A stretch of DNA of 6,668 nt, taken from Roseburia sp. GTDB taxonomy: Bacteria; Bacillota; Clostridia; Lachnospirales; Lachnospiraceae. The notes below the pieces were generated by a model, which was given only the letters and a program-made list of their open reading frames with translations, was not told the origin of the DNA and did not search any database. Shown here in pieces: positions 1 through 6,311 of this stretch. The stretch is from positions 1-6,668 of the forward strand of contig JAGAIK010000607.1 in NCBI GenBank assembly GCA_017626625.1, written 5' to 3'. Positions within the stretch are counted from its first letter, which is position 1. The number at the start of each line of letters is the position of its first letter. The position numbers were made by a program, and so were the translations under genes.

Positions 1-635
1 GCCGCAGAAAGCTGGGATTTCATCTCCATAATGTCGGTGCCGGGGTCATTGATAAAGGTTCCTGCGATTCCCGTGACATTGCTGCGGCTTAAGACCTCAA
101 TGATTTTCTCATAGTCGCACTCTTCAAAATACACCACATAGGGCACGTCGGTAATATTTTCCACCGCATTCAGTACCTCGGTATCTAATACCAAAAGTTC
201 ATGGAAATGGTCGTCCATCTCTTTCTGGTGCTTAAAGATGAAATCTACATTTTTGACGGAAACCAAAATACGGTCCTTGCCGAAACGTTTGCTTGCCTCT
301 TCTGCAAGCTCCATGCTGTTTGGCTTTGCCCCGTTTACAATCACCTGCAGGCAGCCCGCATAAATCAGTTTCTTAATATCCTCGAAACGGTTAATGTTGC
401 CGCCTGCACAGACCTTAATCTCCACATTGCGGTTAATGTCCCGAATCACATTGATGTTCTTCTCATGTTCCTCGTCATCTTCCGATAAGTCTAAAACAAT
501 AATTTTGTCAATCCCGCTGTCATTATACCGTTTTGCCAGAAGGATAACATCCTCAAGAGGGGTGGCATCCTCCCTCCCCTTTACTGCCTGTCCATTCTTT
601 AAATAAATGGTGGCAACAACGTTTTTCTGCTCCAT
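1..635 (-). CDS. hisIE: Degenerate HisA/HisF-like barrel, N-terminal part of a probable HisIE fusion protein (partial)
   Basis: The first 211 codons are visible; the gene runs off the left edge. The protein starts MEQKNVVATIYLKNGQAVKG and aligns by eye with the start of HisF/HisA (CLDVKDG-xxVKG), then GIDKIIVLDL (41-50), a phosphate-loop-like AGGNINRFED (77-86) and FGKDRILVSV (118-127). Both catalytic aspartates of the family are missing: HisF Asp11 is Tyr11 here, and HisF Asp130 falls on about Lys128. The second phosphate-binding Gly-Gly region also looks lost (VVYFEEC, 167-173). It is therefore unlikely to be an active HisA or HisF. From memory, Lachnospiraceae often place such a domain in front of HisI-HisE (phosphoribosyl-AMP cyclohydrolase and phosphoribosyl-ATP pyrophosphatase, steps 2 and 3), and gene order just after hisB fits. 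That catalytic part is outside the window, so the hisIE symbol is an inference. The ATG is the first start after an in-frame TAA four codons upstream. The hisB stop codon forms part of its ribosome site (TAGGAAGGG). Confidence 0.75.
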   Translation of the reverse strand, partial: MEQKNVVATIYLKNGQAVKGREDATPLEDVILLAKRYNDSGIDKIIVLDLSEDDEEHEKNINVIRDINRNVEIKVCAGGNINRFEDIKKLIYAGCLQVIVNGAKPNSMELAEEASKRFGKDRILVSVKNVDFIFKHQKEMDDHFHELLVLDTEVLNAVENITDVPYVVYFEECDYEKIIEVLSRSNVTGIAGTFINDPGTDIMEMKSQLSA

Positions 636-655
636 TTGCTGTATTTATTCCCTTC

Positions 656-1243
656 CTATAAACTTCCCTTTGTGGACAGGACATCGGTAATCCGCTCGTC
701 ATAACCTGTCGCTTCATCTAAGGCTCTCGCAAATGCCTTGAACATGGCTTCTATCATATGGTGATTATTGCCTGGGGAAAGTACCTTAAGATGGAGATTC
801 ATTCCGGCGGTATAGGAAACTGCATAGAAAAATTCCTTTACCATCTCCGTATCCATATACCCCACCCTTTCCACGGTAAACGCACCGTCAAAGGAAAGAT
901 ACGGTCTTCCGGACAAGTCAACGGCGCAGAGCACTAAAGTCTCGTCCATAGGCAAAATACAACTGCCGTAGCGTTTGATGCCTTTTTTGCCCTTCAATGC
1001 CTTTTTGATGGCGTTTCCCAACACGATTCCGGTATCCTCGATGGTATGGTGGCAGTCCACTGCCAAATCCCCTTCCACCCGGACCTCTAAATCAAAGAAA
1101 CCGTGGCGGGCAAAGCCCTCTAACATATGGTTAAAAAAACCGATTCCCGTCTCAATGTCAGATTTTCCGCTGCCGTCGATATTTATGGATAAGGAGATAT
1201 CTGTCTCCCGCGTTTTTCTGATATATTCTGCCTTTCTGTCCAT
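656..1243 (-). CDS. hisB: Imidazoleglycerol-phosphate dehydratase
   Basis: This enzyme removes water from imidazole-glycerol phosphate to give imidazole-acetol phosphate in histidine synthesis, in the cytoplasm. At 195 residues it is the monofunctional form, without the phosphatase domain fused in enterobacterial HisB. The metal-binding signatures of the family are intact: FFNHM (36-40, His39), DCHHTIEDTG (63-72, with His65, His66, Glu69 and Asp70) and NNHHMIEAMFKA (159-170, with His161, His162 and Glu165). The two similar halves, each with a HHxxE motif, match the duplicated fold that binds two manganese ions. The start ATG has GGAGG 11 nt upstream. The gene follows hisD after an unusually long 103-nt gap and precedes the next gene by 20 nt. 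Nothing is truncated or odd in the reading frame. Confidence 0.97.
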   Translation of the reverse strand: MDRKAEYIRKTRETDISLSINIDGSGKSDIETGIGFFNHMLEGFARHGFFDLEVRVEGDLAVDCHHTIEDTGIVLGNAIKKALKGKKGIKRYGSCILPMDETLVLCAVDLSGRPYLSFDGAFTVERVGYMDTEMVKEFFYAVSYTAGMNLHLKVLSPGNNHHMIEAMFKAFARALDEATGYDERITDVLSTKGSL

Positions 1244-1346
1244 CCGTCAAATCCTCCATGCCCTGACTGTAAAAAAAACTCAGCCCTATTGCAGCCTTTC
1301 TCTTTATTATAGTACGAGTACCATGAAAATGGAACTTAAAAATTCC
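1244..1346. other. 103-nt hisD-hisB intergenic region
   Basis: This is the longest gap inside the his cluster. Read on the minus strand, a weak hairpin (GGAATT, loop TTTA, AGTTCC, with one G-U pair) follows the hisD stop directly. Next come GTACTCGTAC, then TATAAT (1306-1311), then an isolated run of eight T residues (about 1272-1279) with no stable GC-rich stem before it, and finally the hisB ribosome site. The TATAAT lacks a convincing -35 box: at 17 nt spacing the hexamer is TTCCAT. I see no gene and no good terminator, so an internal promoter is possible but unproven. Confidence 0.35.
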
Positions 1347-2639
1347 TTAATCTTCAAACCTTACTCGGATAGAATTTGCGTGAGCGGTCAGTTGTTCGCA
1401 TTCCGCAAACTGTACAATATCCTTATATACCGGCTCTAATGCCTCCCTTGAATAGGAGATAATGCTGGATTTCTTGATGAAATCGTCCACGCTTAAGGGT
1501 GAGAAAAATTTTGCCGTTCCGTTGGTGGGCAATACATGGTTCGGACCTGCAAAATAATCCCCCAAAGGCTCACTGGAATAGGTGCCGAGGAAAATCGCTC
1601 CCGCATTGCGGATTTTTGTCATTACCTCGAAGGGATTTGCCGTGACAATCTCTAAGTGCTCGGAGGCAATCTCATTGGCAGTGGCGATGGCTTCCTCTAA
1701 ATCCTTTGCCACTAAAATATAGCCGTAATTGTCTAAAGACGCCTGGATAATCTGCTTTCTTGACAGCTCTGCCACAAATTTTTCTATCTCTGCGGAAACC
1801 TGCTCCGCTAACTCCCTGCTGGTGGTAACTAAAATGGCAGACGCCATCTCGTCATGCTCCGCCTGGGACAATAAATCCGCAGCCACAAACCTTGGATTTG
1901 CCGTCTCGTCCGCCAGCACCAGAATCTCACTTGGCCCTGCAATGGAATCAATGCTGACATATCCGAACACCGCTTTTTTCGCCAGAGCCACATAAATATT
2001 TCCCGGCCCTACGATTTTATCCACCTTTGGAATGCTCTCTGTTCCAAATGCCATGGCGGCGATTGCCTGGGCGCCGCCCACTTTATAAATCTCATCTACC
2101 CCAGCCTCTTTGGCAGCCACCAGTGTAGAGGGATACACCTTTCCGTCTTTTCCCGGAGGCGTTGTTAAAACAATCCGTCCTACCCCTGCCACCTTTGCAG
2201 GCATAACATTCATCAAAACAGAGGAGGGATAAGCCGCTTTTCCCCCCGGTACATAGACGCCGACCTTTTCTAAGGGTGTCACCTTCTGCCCTAAGATAAT
2301 ACCGGTATCCTCCGAATCAAACCAGGAAAACTGGCGCTGTTTTGCGTGGTATTCCCGGATATTGACCAGCGCTTTGCGGATGACATCTAAAAGCTTCGGG
2401 TCCACCTGCTCATAGGCTTCTTTGATTTCTTCCTCCGTCACTAAAATGTTTCCGGCATTAATCTCCGCCCCGTCGAATTTTTTCGTATACTCAAAAACCG
2501 CCGCATCACGGTTCGCCCTGACATTTTCAATAATCTCACTGACACGTCCCTCAAACTCGCCATAGGAGTTGGGGCTTCTCTTTAAAAGATTTTCCAAAAT
2601 ATTGCTTTTTGTCTCTTCCGTTAATTCTAAAATCCTCAT
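1347..2639 (-). CDS. hisD: Histidinol dehydrogenase
   Basis: This enzyme performs the last two steps of histidine synthesis, oxidising L-histidinol through histidinal to L-histidine with two NAD+, using zinc. The 430 residues match the usual length. Residues corresponding to the zinc ligands of the E. coli enzyme are present: Gln259 and His262 in LLSQAEHDE, Asp361 in GDYFAGPNH, and His420 in LTAHANS. The catalytic pair is Glu327-His328 in ASEHLEI. The dinucleotide-binding-type segment VYVPGGKAAYPSS (128-140), KVGGAQAIAAMAFGT (186-200) and VGPGNIYV (210-217) are all typical of the family. The ATG start lies 20 nt after the hisG stop, with AGAAAGG and AGGTTGAG upstream as ribosome-site candidates. 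The gene is intact. Confidence 0.98.
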   Translation of the reverse strand: MRILELTEETKSNILENLLKRSPNSYGEFEGRVSEIIENVRANRDAAVFEYTKKFDGAEINAGNILVTEEEIKEAYEQVDPKLLDVIRKALVNIREYHAKQRQFSWFDSEDTGIILGQKVTPLEKVGVYVPGGKAAYPSSVLMNVMPAKVAGVGRIVLTTPPGKDGKVYPSTLVAAKEAGVDEIYKVGGAQAIAAMAFGTESIPKVDKIVGPGNIYVALAKKAVFGYVSIDSIAGPSEILVLADETANPRFVAADLLSQAEHDEMASAILVTTSRELAEQVSAEIEKFVAELSRKQIIQASLDNYGYILVAKDLEEAIATANEIASEHLEIVTANPFEVMTKIRNAGAIFLGTYSSEPLGDYFAGPNHVLPTNGTAKFFSPLSVDDFIKKSSIISYSREALEPVYKDIVQFAECEQLTAHANSIRVRFED

Positions 2640-2659
2640 TTGAACTCAACCTGCCTTTC

Positions 2660-3307
2660 TTAGGAAATTACCGTCTTTAAATCGGAAATCAGCTTTGTAA
2701 TCCGCTCATTTTCCATCTTCATGCTCACCTGGTTTACCACCATACGTGCAGACAGCGGGCAGACCTCTTCTAATACCGAAAGTCCGTTTTCCCTTAAGGT
2801 AGAACCTGTCTCCACGATATCACAGATAACCTCGGAAAGCCCTACAATGGGAGCTAACTCAATGGAGCCGTTGAGCTTGATAATTTCCACTGTCTGATGT
2901 TTTTTATTGTAAAAATAATCCTTGGCAATATGGGGGTATTTGGTCGCCACCCGGATTAATTCATGGTGCTGCAACAGCTCCTTCGCCTCCGCCGGACCGC
3001 AGATACACATGCGGCATTTGCCAAAGCCTAAATCCAGCACCTCATAAATATTTCTGCCCTCTTCCAAAATCGTGTCTTTTCCCACCACGCCGATATCGGC
3101 AGCGCCGTACTCCACATAGGTCGGCACGTCAGGACCTTTTGCCAGGAAGAAGCGCAGTTTTAATTCTTCATTGACAAAAATCAGCTTTCTGGTATCCTTA
3201 TCCTTCATTTCCTCGCAGGTAATTCCAATCTGCTCGAACATTTCGAGGGTCTTTTTTGCAAGCCTGCCCTTGCCTAAGGCAAATGTAAGATATCTCATAT
3301 CGCTCAT
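2660..3307 (-). CDS. hisG: ATP phosphoribosyltransferase, short-form catalytic subunit
   Basis: It joins ATP and PRPP to give phosphoribosyl-ATP, the committed first step of histidine synthesis. The protein has about 215 residues and lacks the C-terminal regulatory domain of about 80 residues found in long HisG, so it should need HisZ, which is encoded just upstream. Seen in the sequence: [14 protein letters not shown] near the N-terminus, [19 protein letters not shown] in the middle, and the PRPP-binding segment [14 protein letters not shown] (163-176 from this start). The start is uncertain. The longest frame opens with TTG at 3319, but GGAAAGG is then only 1 nt away. ATG at 3307 has GGA 7 nt upstream and GGAAAGG 13 nt upstream, and I chose it. 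ATG at 3298 gives the N-terminus most common in the family (MRYLTFAL) but has only a weak GAG as ribosome site. Confidence 0.95.
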   Translation of the reverse strand: MSDMRYLTFALGKGRLAKKTLEMFEQIGITCEEMKDKDTRKLIFVNEELKLRFFLAKGPDVPTYVEYGAADIGVVGKDTILEEGRNIYEVLDLGFGKCRMCICGPAEAKELLQHHELIRVATKYPHIAKDYFYNKKHQTVEIIKLNGSIELAPIVGLSEVICDIVETGSTLRENGLSVLEEVCPLSARMVVNQVSMKMENERITKLISDLKTVIS

Positions 3308-3345
3308 GTTTTTTTCCAAACCTTTCCATTCAACTCATATTCCAT
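3304..3345 (-). CDS. Possible 13-codon small ORF coupled to hisG
   Basis: An ATG in the hisZ-hisG gap opens a frame that reads [13 protein letters not shown] and ends at a TGA overlapping the hisG ATG at 3307 (ATGA). AGG lies 8 nt before its start. The layout could allow translational coupling into hisG. The peptide contains no histidine, so it is not a classical histidine attenuator leader. At this length the frame may be chance; I do not recognise the peptide. Confidence 0.2.
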   Translation of the reverse strand: MEYELNGKVWKKT

Positions 3346-3348
3346 TCA
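3324..3348. repeat. 9-nt direct repeat upstream of hisG
   Basis: TGAATGGAA (minus strand) occurs twice, at 3340-3348 and 3324-3332, offset by 16 nt with 7 nt between the copies. It lies in the hisZ-hisG gap, just ahead of the hisG ribosome site. It may be a binding site, a small local duplication or chance. Confidence 0.35.
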
Positions 3349-3373
3349 GGCAACCTGTTCCACCGCCGAAGCT

Positions 3374-4561
3374 CTACAAGAGGAAACGTATCTCCGCAAT
3401 GTGGTTTCTCTCGGCATATGCGGTGTAATCCTCTTTGCTCATTTCTCCCTGGCGGACAATCAGCTCCACTGCCCTGCCTTCCGCCCGCTGCTCTCTGGCA
3501 TGTTTGATTGCTTCGCTGCGATACTCCGGCGCATATACAATCAAAAGAGTCTGGTGGCTGATGGAAAACTCGATTTTCTGTCTGGAAAGGGCTGCTAACA
3601 GTTGGTCAATCACCACGGCAAAACCGATGGAGGCAGAATTTTTTCCAAAATACGTCAAAAGCTTGTCGTACCGTCCGCCCTTTACGATGGCCTCTCCGCT
3701 GCCAAAGGTATAGCCCGCAAAAATAATTCCGGTATAGTACTGGTAATCACTGACCATTCCCAACTCGAAGGAAACGTATTTTTCTATCCCATAAATTTTC
3801 AGCAGCCCATGCAGCTCCTCTAACCGTTCCATGGCGCTTAAAATCCGCGGGTATTCTGCGCCGCACTGCTTCGCTTCCGTAAATTCGTCAGAGCCGTTAT
3901 AGAGATTTCCCAGCATGTTAAAAAGTTTCTTTAAGTTATCGTTTAAGTTCAGGGTTTCCACGAACTCCGCCACGCCGAAATAATTTTTGTTGGAAATCAG
4001 CTCCCGAAGTTCGTCCTCCTGCTCTTCCTCTAAGCCTGCCGCCTCCATCAAGCCCCGGAAGAAATCCGCATGACCGATGGAAAGCTGAAATTCCTTCAAT
4101 CCGGCACGCTGCAGACAGTCCACCACCATGGCGATGATTTCTGCATCCGCGTCCACGGAAGAATCCCCTAACAGCTCGGCGCCTAACTGGGTGCTCTCCT
4201 TTAACCTGCCCTGGTAACTGCTGTTGTTGATAAAGGTGTTTCCCATATAGCAGAGGCGTATGGGCATATCCTCTTCCCCGAAATATTTTGCTGCGCACCG
4301 GGCAATGGAAGGCGTGATATCCGGTCTGAGTACAAGGGTATTTCCCTCCCGGTCAAAAAATTTATATAAGTCTCTCGAAGGCGTTGTTCCGATTTCCCTG
4401 CCGAAAATATCGAAAAATTCGAAGGTTGGCGTCTGAATGGGATGATAACCGTAGTGCTTTAAGGTCTGGTGCAGCTTTTCCTGCAGCATCAGCTTCTTTT
4501 CACATTCTTCATTGTAAATGTCCCGGACTCCTTCCGGCGTATGTAACAACTGTCTTTTCAT
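3374..4561 (-). CDS. hisZ: ATP phosphoribosyltransferase regulatory subunit (HisRS paralogue)
   Basis: HisZ is a histidyl-tRNA-synthetase-like protein without aminoacylation activity. It assembles with short HisG, activates it and mediates feedback inhibition by histidine. The 395 residues begin LLHTPEGVRDIY (5-16) and carry the class II synthetase core: FDREGNTLVLRPDITPSIAR (69-88), YQGRLKESTQLGAELLG (116-132), KGGRYDKLL (294-302) and a motif-3-like SIGFAVVIDQLLAAL (311-325). It is HisZ rather than HisRS because the catalytic RGLDYYTRT-type segment of HisRS reads GMVSDYQYYTG here (268-278), without the arginine, and the following gene is a short HisG. The last 60 residues (LLIVYAPEYR onward) resemble a reduced anticodon-binding-type domain. 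It is the first gene of the his transcript. The ATG is set by AGAGG (4570-4574) 8 nt upstream. Confidence 0.95.
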   Translation of the reverse strand: MKRQLLHTPEGVRDIYNEECEKKLMLQEKLHQTLKHYGYHPIQTPTFEFFDIFGREIGTTPSRDLYKFFDREGNTLVLRPDITPSIARCAAKYFGEEDMPIRLCYMGNTFINNSSYQGRLKESTQLGAELLGDSSVDADAEIIAMVVDCLQRAGLKEFQLSIGHADFFRGLMEAAGLEEEQEDELRELISNKNYFGVAEFVETLNLNDNLKKLFNMLGNLYNGSDEFTEAKQCGAEYPRILSAMERLEELHGLLKIYGIEKYVSFELGMVSDYQYYTGIIFAGYTFGSGEAIVKGGRYDKLLTYFGKNSASIGFAVVIDQLLAALSRQKIEFSISHQTLLIVYAPEYRSEAIKHAREQRAEGRAVELIVRQGEMSKEDYTAYAERNHIAEIRFLL

Positions 4562-4591
4562 AAAAATAACCTCTACTTTAGTGTGCTAATT

Positions 4592-4607
4592 TGCTAACAT
4601 GTTACCA
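4592..4607. promoter_or_regulatory. Candidate operator palindrome in the his leader
   Basis: TAACATGTTA (4595-4604) is a perfect 10-nt palindrome. Extending it gives TGCTAACATGTTACCA, symmetric at 14 of 16 positions. It lies about 9-24 nt downstream of the transcription start expected from the promoter at 4623-4651, a common place for a repressor site. The overlapping CATGT-4nt-ACATG (4598-4611) could also form a short RNA hairpin. A direct repeat of GCTAA (4585-4589 and 4593-4597) adjoins it. A TrpR-family histidine repressor (YerC/HisR type) is known in Firmicutes, but I cannot assign this site to it from sequence alone. Confidence 0.45.
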
Positions 4608-4622
4608 CATGAAACTTTGTTT

Positions 4623-4651
4623 ATTATATGGGAAAAACCTGCCCTTGTCAA
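4623..4651 (-). promoter_or_regulatory. Consensus sigma-A promoter of the his operon
   Basis: On the minus strand the -35 box is TTGACA (4646-4651), the spacer is exactly 17 nt, and the -10 box is TATAAT (4623-4628). Both hexamers match the consensus fully. The -35 box overlaps the TGA stop codon of recU. Transcription should begin near 4616, giving a leader of about 55 nt before hisZ. That is too short for a histidine T-box riboswitch, so control is more likely to act at this promoter. Confidence 0.9.
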
Positions 4652-5181
4652 TCCCTGGCAAGCAAATCCTTCTGCAAAGTATCCAGATAGGGAACTAAAA
4701 CCCCTTTTCCCTGGGGCAGGAAGAAATCCGGCTCCAATTCTTCATAACGGAAGCTCTTGCGCCCGCCCTCCTTTGCCCTCTGCCAGAATTCCAGCAGTTT
4801 TTTTAAGCGCAGGTAGTAAAATTCATCTTTATGGGTAAAGCTGATTAAGAAAAAGGCAACGCCCCCCTGCTTCTCAAAGTTCTTCATAAATTCCACCTGA
4901 TGTTCATGGATATTCTGAAGGGGAAAGGTATCGGTGGCACACTCCTTTGCGTCGAAGCACACCGGAATGCCCTGCACCGCTCCGATATAATCCACGGTAC
5001 TTTTCTGGTCAAAATAGGCTAAGGTGATATGCCTTGTCTCCTTATCAATATTGATGGGTGTAATGGGGGTTGGCACTTTCTGGATTAATGCCAGTCCATT
5101 CTCCAAATATTTTTCATTGGTGCGGTTAATAAATTCCTCTAAAGTGGAGCCCCGAAGCCCCCTGGAGTTCCATGTTGCCAT
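4648..5181 (-). CDS. recU: Holliday junction resolvase RecU
   Basis: RecU cuts four-way DNA junctions during recombination and repair and supports chromosome segregation in Firmicutes. The 177 residues show the PD-(D/E)xK nuclease pattern: Asp64 in TVDYIG, then Asp77-Ala-Lys79-Glu80 in CFDAKE. These are followed by the family blocks TFPLQNIHEHQ (85-95), GGVAFFLISF (106-115) and GGRKSFRYEEL (139-149). The N-terminal WNSRG corresponds to YSNRG of the Bacillus protein, so this protein lacks the leader of about 30 residues that Bacillus RecU carries before that point. The start is supported by GAGGA 7 nt upstream. In Bacillus recU sits next to a penicillin-binding protein gene; here its neighbours are a pseudouridine synthase gene and the his operon. 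Its last codons contain the -35 box of the his promoter, and no terminator follows. Confidence 0.95.
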   Translation of the reverse strand: MATWNSRGLRGSTLEEFINRTNEKYLENGLALIQKVPTPITPINIDKETRHITLAYFDQKSTVDYIGAVQGIPVCFDAKECATDTFPLQNIHEHQVEFMKNFEKQGGVAFFLISFTHKDEFYYLRLKKLLEFWQRAKEGGRKSFRYEELEPDFFLPQGKGVLVPYLDTLQKDLLARD

Positions 5182-5202
5182 GACATTTTCCTCGCTTTTT
5201 GT

Positions 5203-5232
5203 TATGTATCAGCTATCTGTATAACTTTTCAA
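5203..5232 (-). promoter_or_regulatory. Weak candidate promoter for recU
   Basis: In the 68-nt gap before recU, TTGAAA (5227-5232, five of six to the -35 consensus) is followed after 18 nt by TACATA (5203-5208, only three of six to the -10 consensus). recU may instead be read through from the genes upstream. A 4-bp inverted repeat (CCTG-6nt-CAGG, 5241-5254) at the end of the preceding gene is too short and lacks a T-run, so it does not look like a terminator. Confidence 0.25.
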
Positions 5233-5249
5233 AGCCTCTGCCTGTGAAG

Positions 5250-6296
5250 TCAGGTTTCATTGTACGATTTTAAATAAGTTATCGTGCGTTTAAAATCCTC
5301 CCCGTAAGGTGCTGTAATTTCAAGAGGCATCTCCGAATCTCCCATAATACCATTGGGAAACACCATACGGTAAGCATGAAGCAGTTGGGAAGTTACCTGA
5401 ACCTCTTTTTTGAATCTGTCGTTTACCTGCTTTCTTCCATACTTTAAGTCCCCCACAATGGGATGACCAATGGAGGCTAAATGCGCTCTAATCTGATGGG
5501 AACGTCCCGTGATAAGGTGAACCTCCAACTCCGTATAGCCCTTTAACACCTGCAGGGGGCGGTATTCCGTCTCAATAGGTAAAAACTTCTCTCCCCTGCG
5601 CTCCCCCTTTAGCTGTTCCTCTGGAAGTTCCCGTAAAACTGTTACCTGATTGGTTTTTTCGTCCTTTTTCAGCCAGCCTTTCAGATAAGAAGCCTCTCTT
5701 ACTTCTCCTGCCACAATGCAGCGGTAATACTTCTGCACGGAACGCTGCTTAAGAGCCTCTGCCATCTGCTGAAGCCCCTCTAAGGTTTTCCCCACAAGTA
5801 AAAGCCCGGATGTATTTCTGTCTAAACGGTTACAGACGGAGGGACGGAAGGTGCGCAGCATTTCCTCTGTCAGCTCCCCTTTTCCAATCAGATAAGCTAA
5901 CAGATATTCATTGGCGGAAATATCCTCCGGTCTGGCTTTCTGGGATAACATGCCGGAGGGCTTGTTGATGATAACAACATGAACATCTTCATAAACAACT
6001 TTAAGTTCCGGTTTTCCCTGCTTTAAGAGGTTCGAAAGTTTCTTTAACTCTTCAAACTCCGTGGAGGTTTTTGCGGTTCCGCTGAATTTTTCAAAGGTTT
6101 CCTCGGACAAAAACAGCTTTACCCCGTCCCCGGCCTTTAATTTTTCCGTGCCGTCCGCCTTTTTCCCGTTCAGCACAATATTCTTTTTTCGGAGCATTTT
6201 GTAAATGAAGCTGCCCGGCGCATTACAGAGAAGCTTCTTTAAATATTTGTCAAAACGCTGTTTTGCCTCGTTGGAGGTAATGGTAAATTCCCGCAT
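5250..6296 (-). CDS. RluA-family (RluC/RluD-type) 23S rRNA pseudouridine synthase
   Basis: It is predicted to convert specific uridines in RNA, probably 23S rRNA, to pseudouridine. The order of parts is typical. An S4-like RNA-binding domain covers about 1-65 (RFDKYLKKLL, then MLRKKNIVLNGKK, then KAGDGVKLFL). The catalytic domain runs from about 100: VVYEDVHVVIINKPSGMLSQ (100-119), CNRLDRNTSGLLLVGK (155-170) with catalytic Asp159, LITGRSHQIRAHLASIGHPIVGD (261-283, including the conserved TGRxHQIR) and LLHAYRM (305-311). The usual HRLD motif reads NRLD here, which is a known subgroup variant. The 348 residues are slightly longer than RluC, partly through a linker at about 66-98. The start has a very strong ribosome site. 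It begins 15 nt after ygiQ, so the two are probably co-transcribed. The exact target uridines cannot be told from sequence. Confidence 0.93.
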   Translation of the reverse strand: MREFTITSNEAKQRFDKYLKKLLCNAPGSFIYKMLRKKNIVLNGKKADGTEKLKAGDGVKLFLSEETFEKFSGTAKTSTEFEELKKLSNLLKQGKPELKVVYEDVHVVIINKPSGMLSQKARPEDISANEYLLAYLIGKGELTEEMLRTFRPSVCNRLDRNTSGLLLVGKTLEGLQQMAEALKQRSVQKYYRCIVAGEVREASYLKGWLKKDEKTNQVTVLRELPEEQLKGERRGEKFLPIETEYRPLQVLKGYTELEVHLITGRSHQIRAHLASIGHPIVGDLKYGRKQVNDRFKKEVQVTSQLLHAYRMVFPNGIMGDSEMPLEITAPYGEDFKRTITYLKSYNET

Positions 6297-6300
6297 AGCT

Positions 6301-6307
6301 TCCTCCT
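6301..6307 (-). promoter_or_regulatory. Strong ribosome binding site of the pseudouridine synthase gene
   Basis: AGGAGGA on the minus strand lies 4 nt before the ATG at 6296 (5 nt counted from AGGAGG). It is a near-complete complement of the 16S rRNA end and fixes this start. It occupies most of the 15-nt gap after the ygiQ stop codon. Confidence 0.85.
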
Positions 6308-6311
6308 GCCG

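Noticed and set aside
201..606. Two plus-strand open frames at the left edge
   Set aside because: They are antisense to the HisF-like domain, whose reading frame is supported by homology and a ribosome site.
1261..1300. Possible intrinsic terminator at the run of eight T residues before hisB
   Set aside because: Only a direct repeat of GGCTG precedes the T-run on the minus strand; no stable stem ends at it.
975..1439. 154-codon plus-strand open frame
   Set aside because: It lies opposite hisB, the gap and the end of hisD, which have clear family motifs. Its product has no recognisable domain and no good ribosome site.
3308..3319. TTG start of hisG at 3319
   Set aside because: The best ribosome site would be 1 nt from it, and the extra residues are not part of the usual HisG N-terminus.
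3936..4298. 120-codon minus-strand frame rich in Gly and Arg
   Set aside because: It is entirely inside hisZ in another frame, with a composition typical of a shadow frame.
4562..4645. T-box riboswitch ahead of hisZ
   Set aside because: The leader is only about 55 nt, and I find neither the T-box consensus nor a terminator hairpin.
4630..4645. GGG-CCC inverted repeat in the his promoter spacer as a recU terminator
   Set aside because: The stem is only 3 bp and no T-run follows it.
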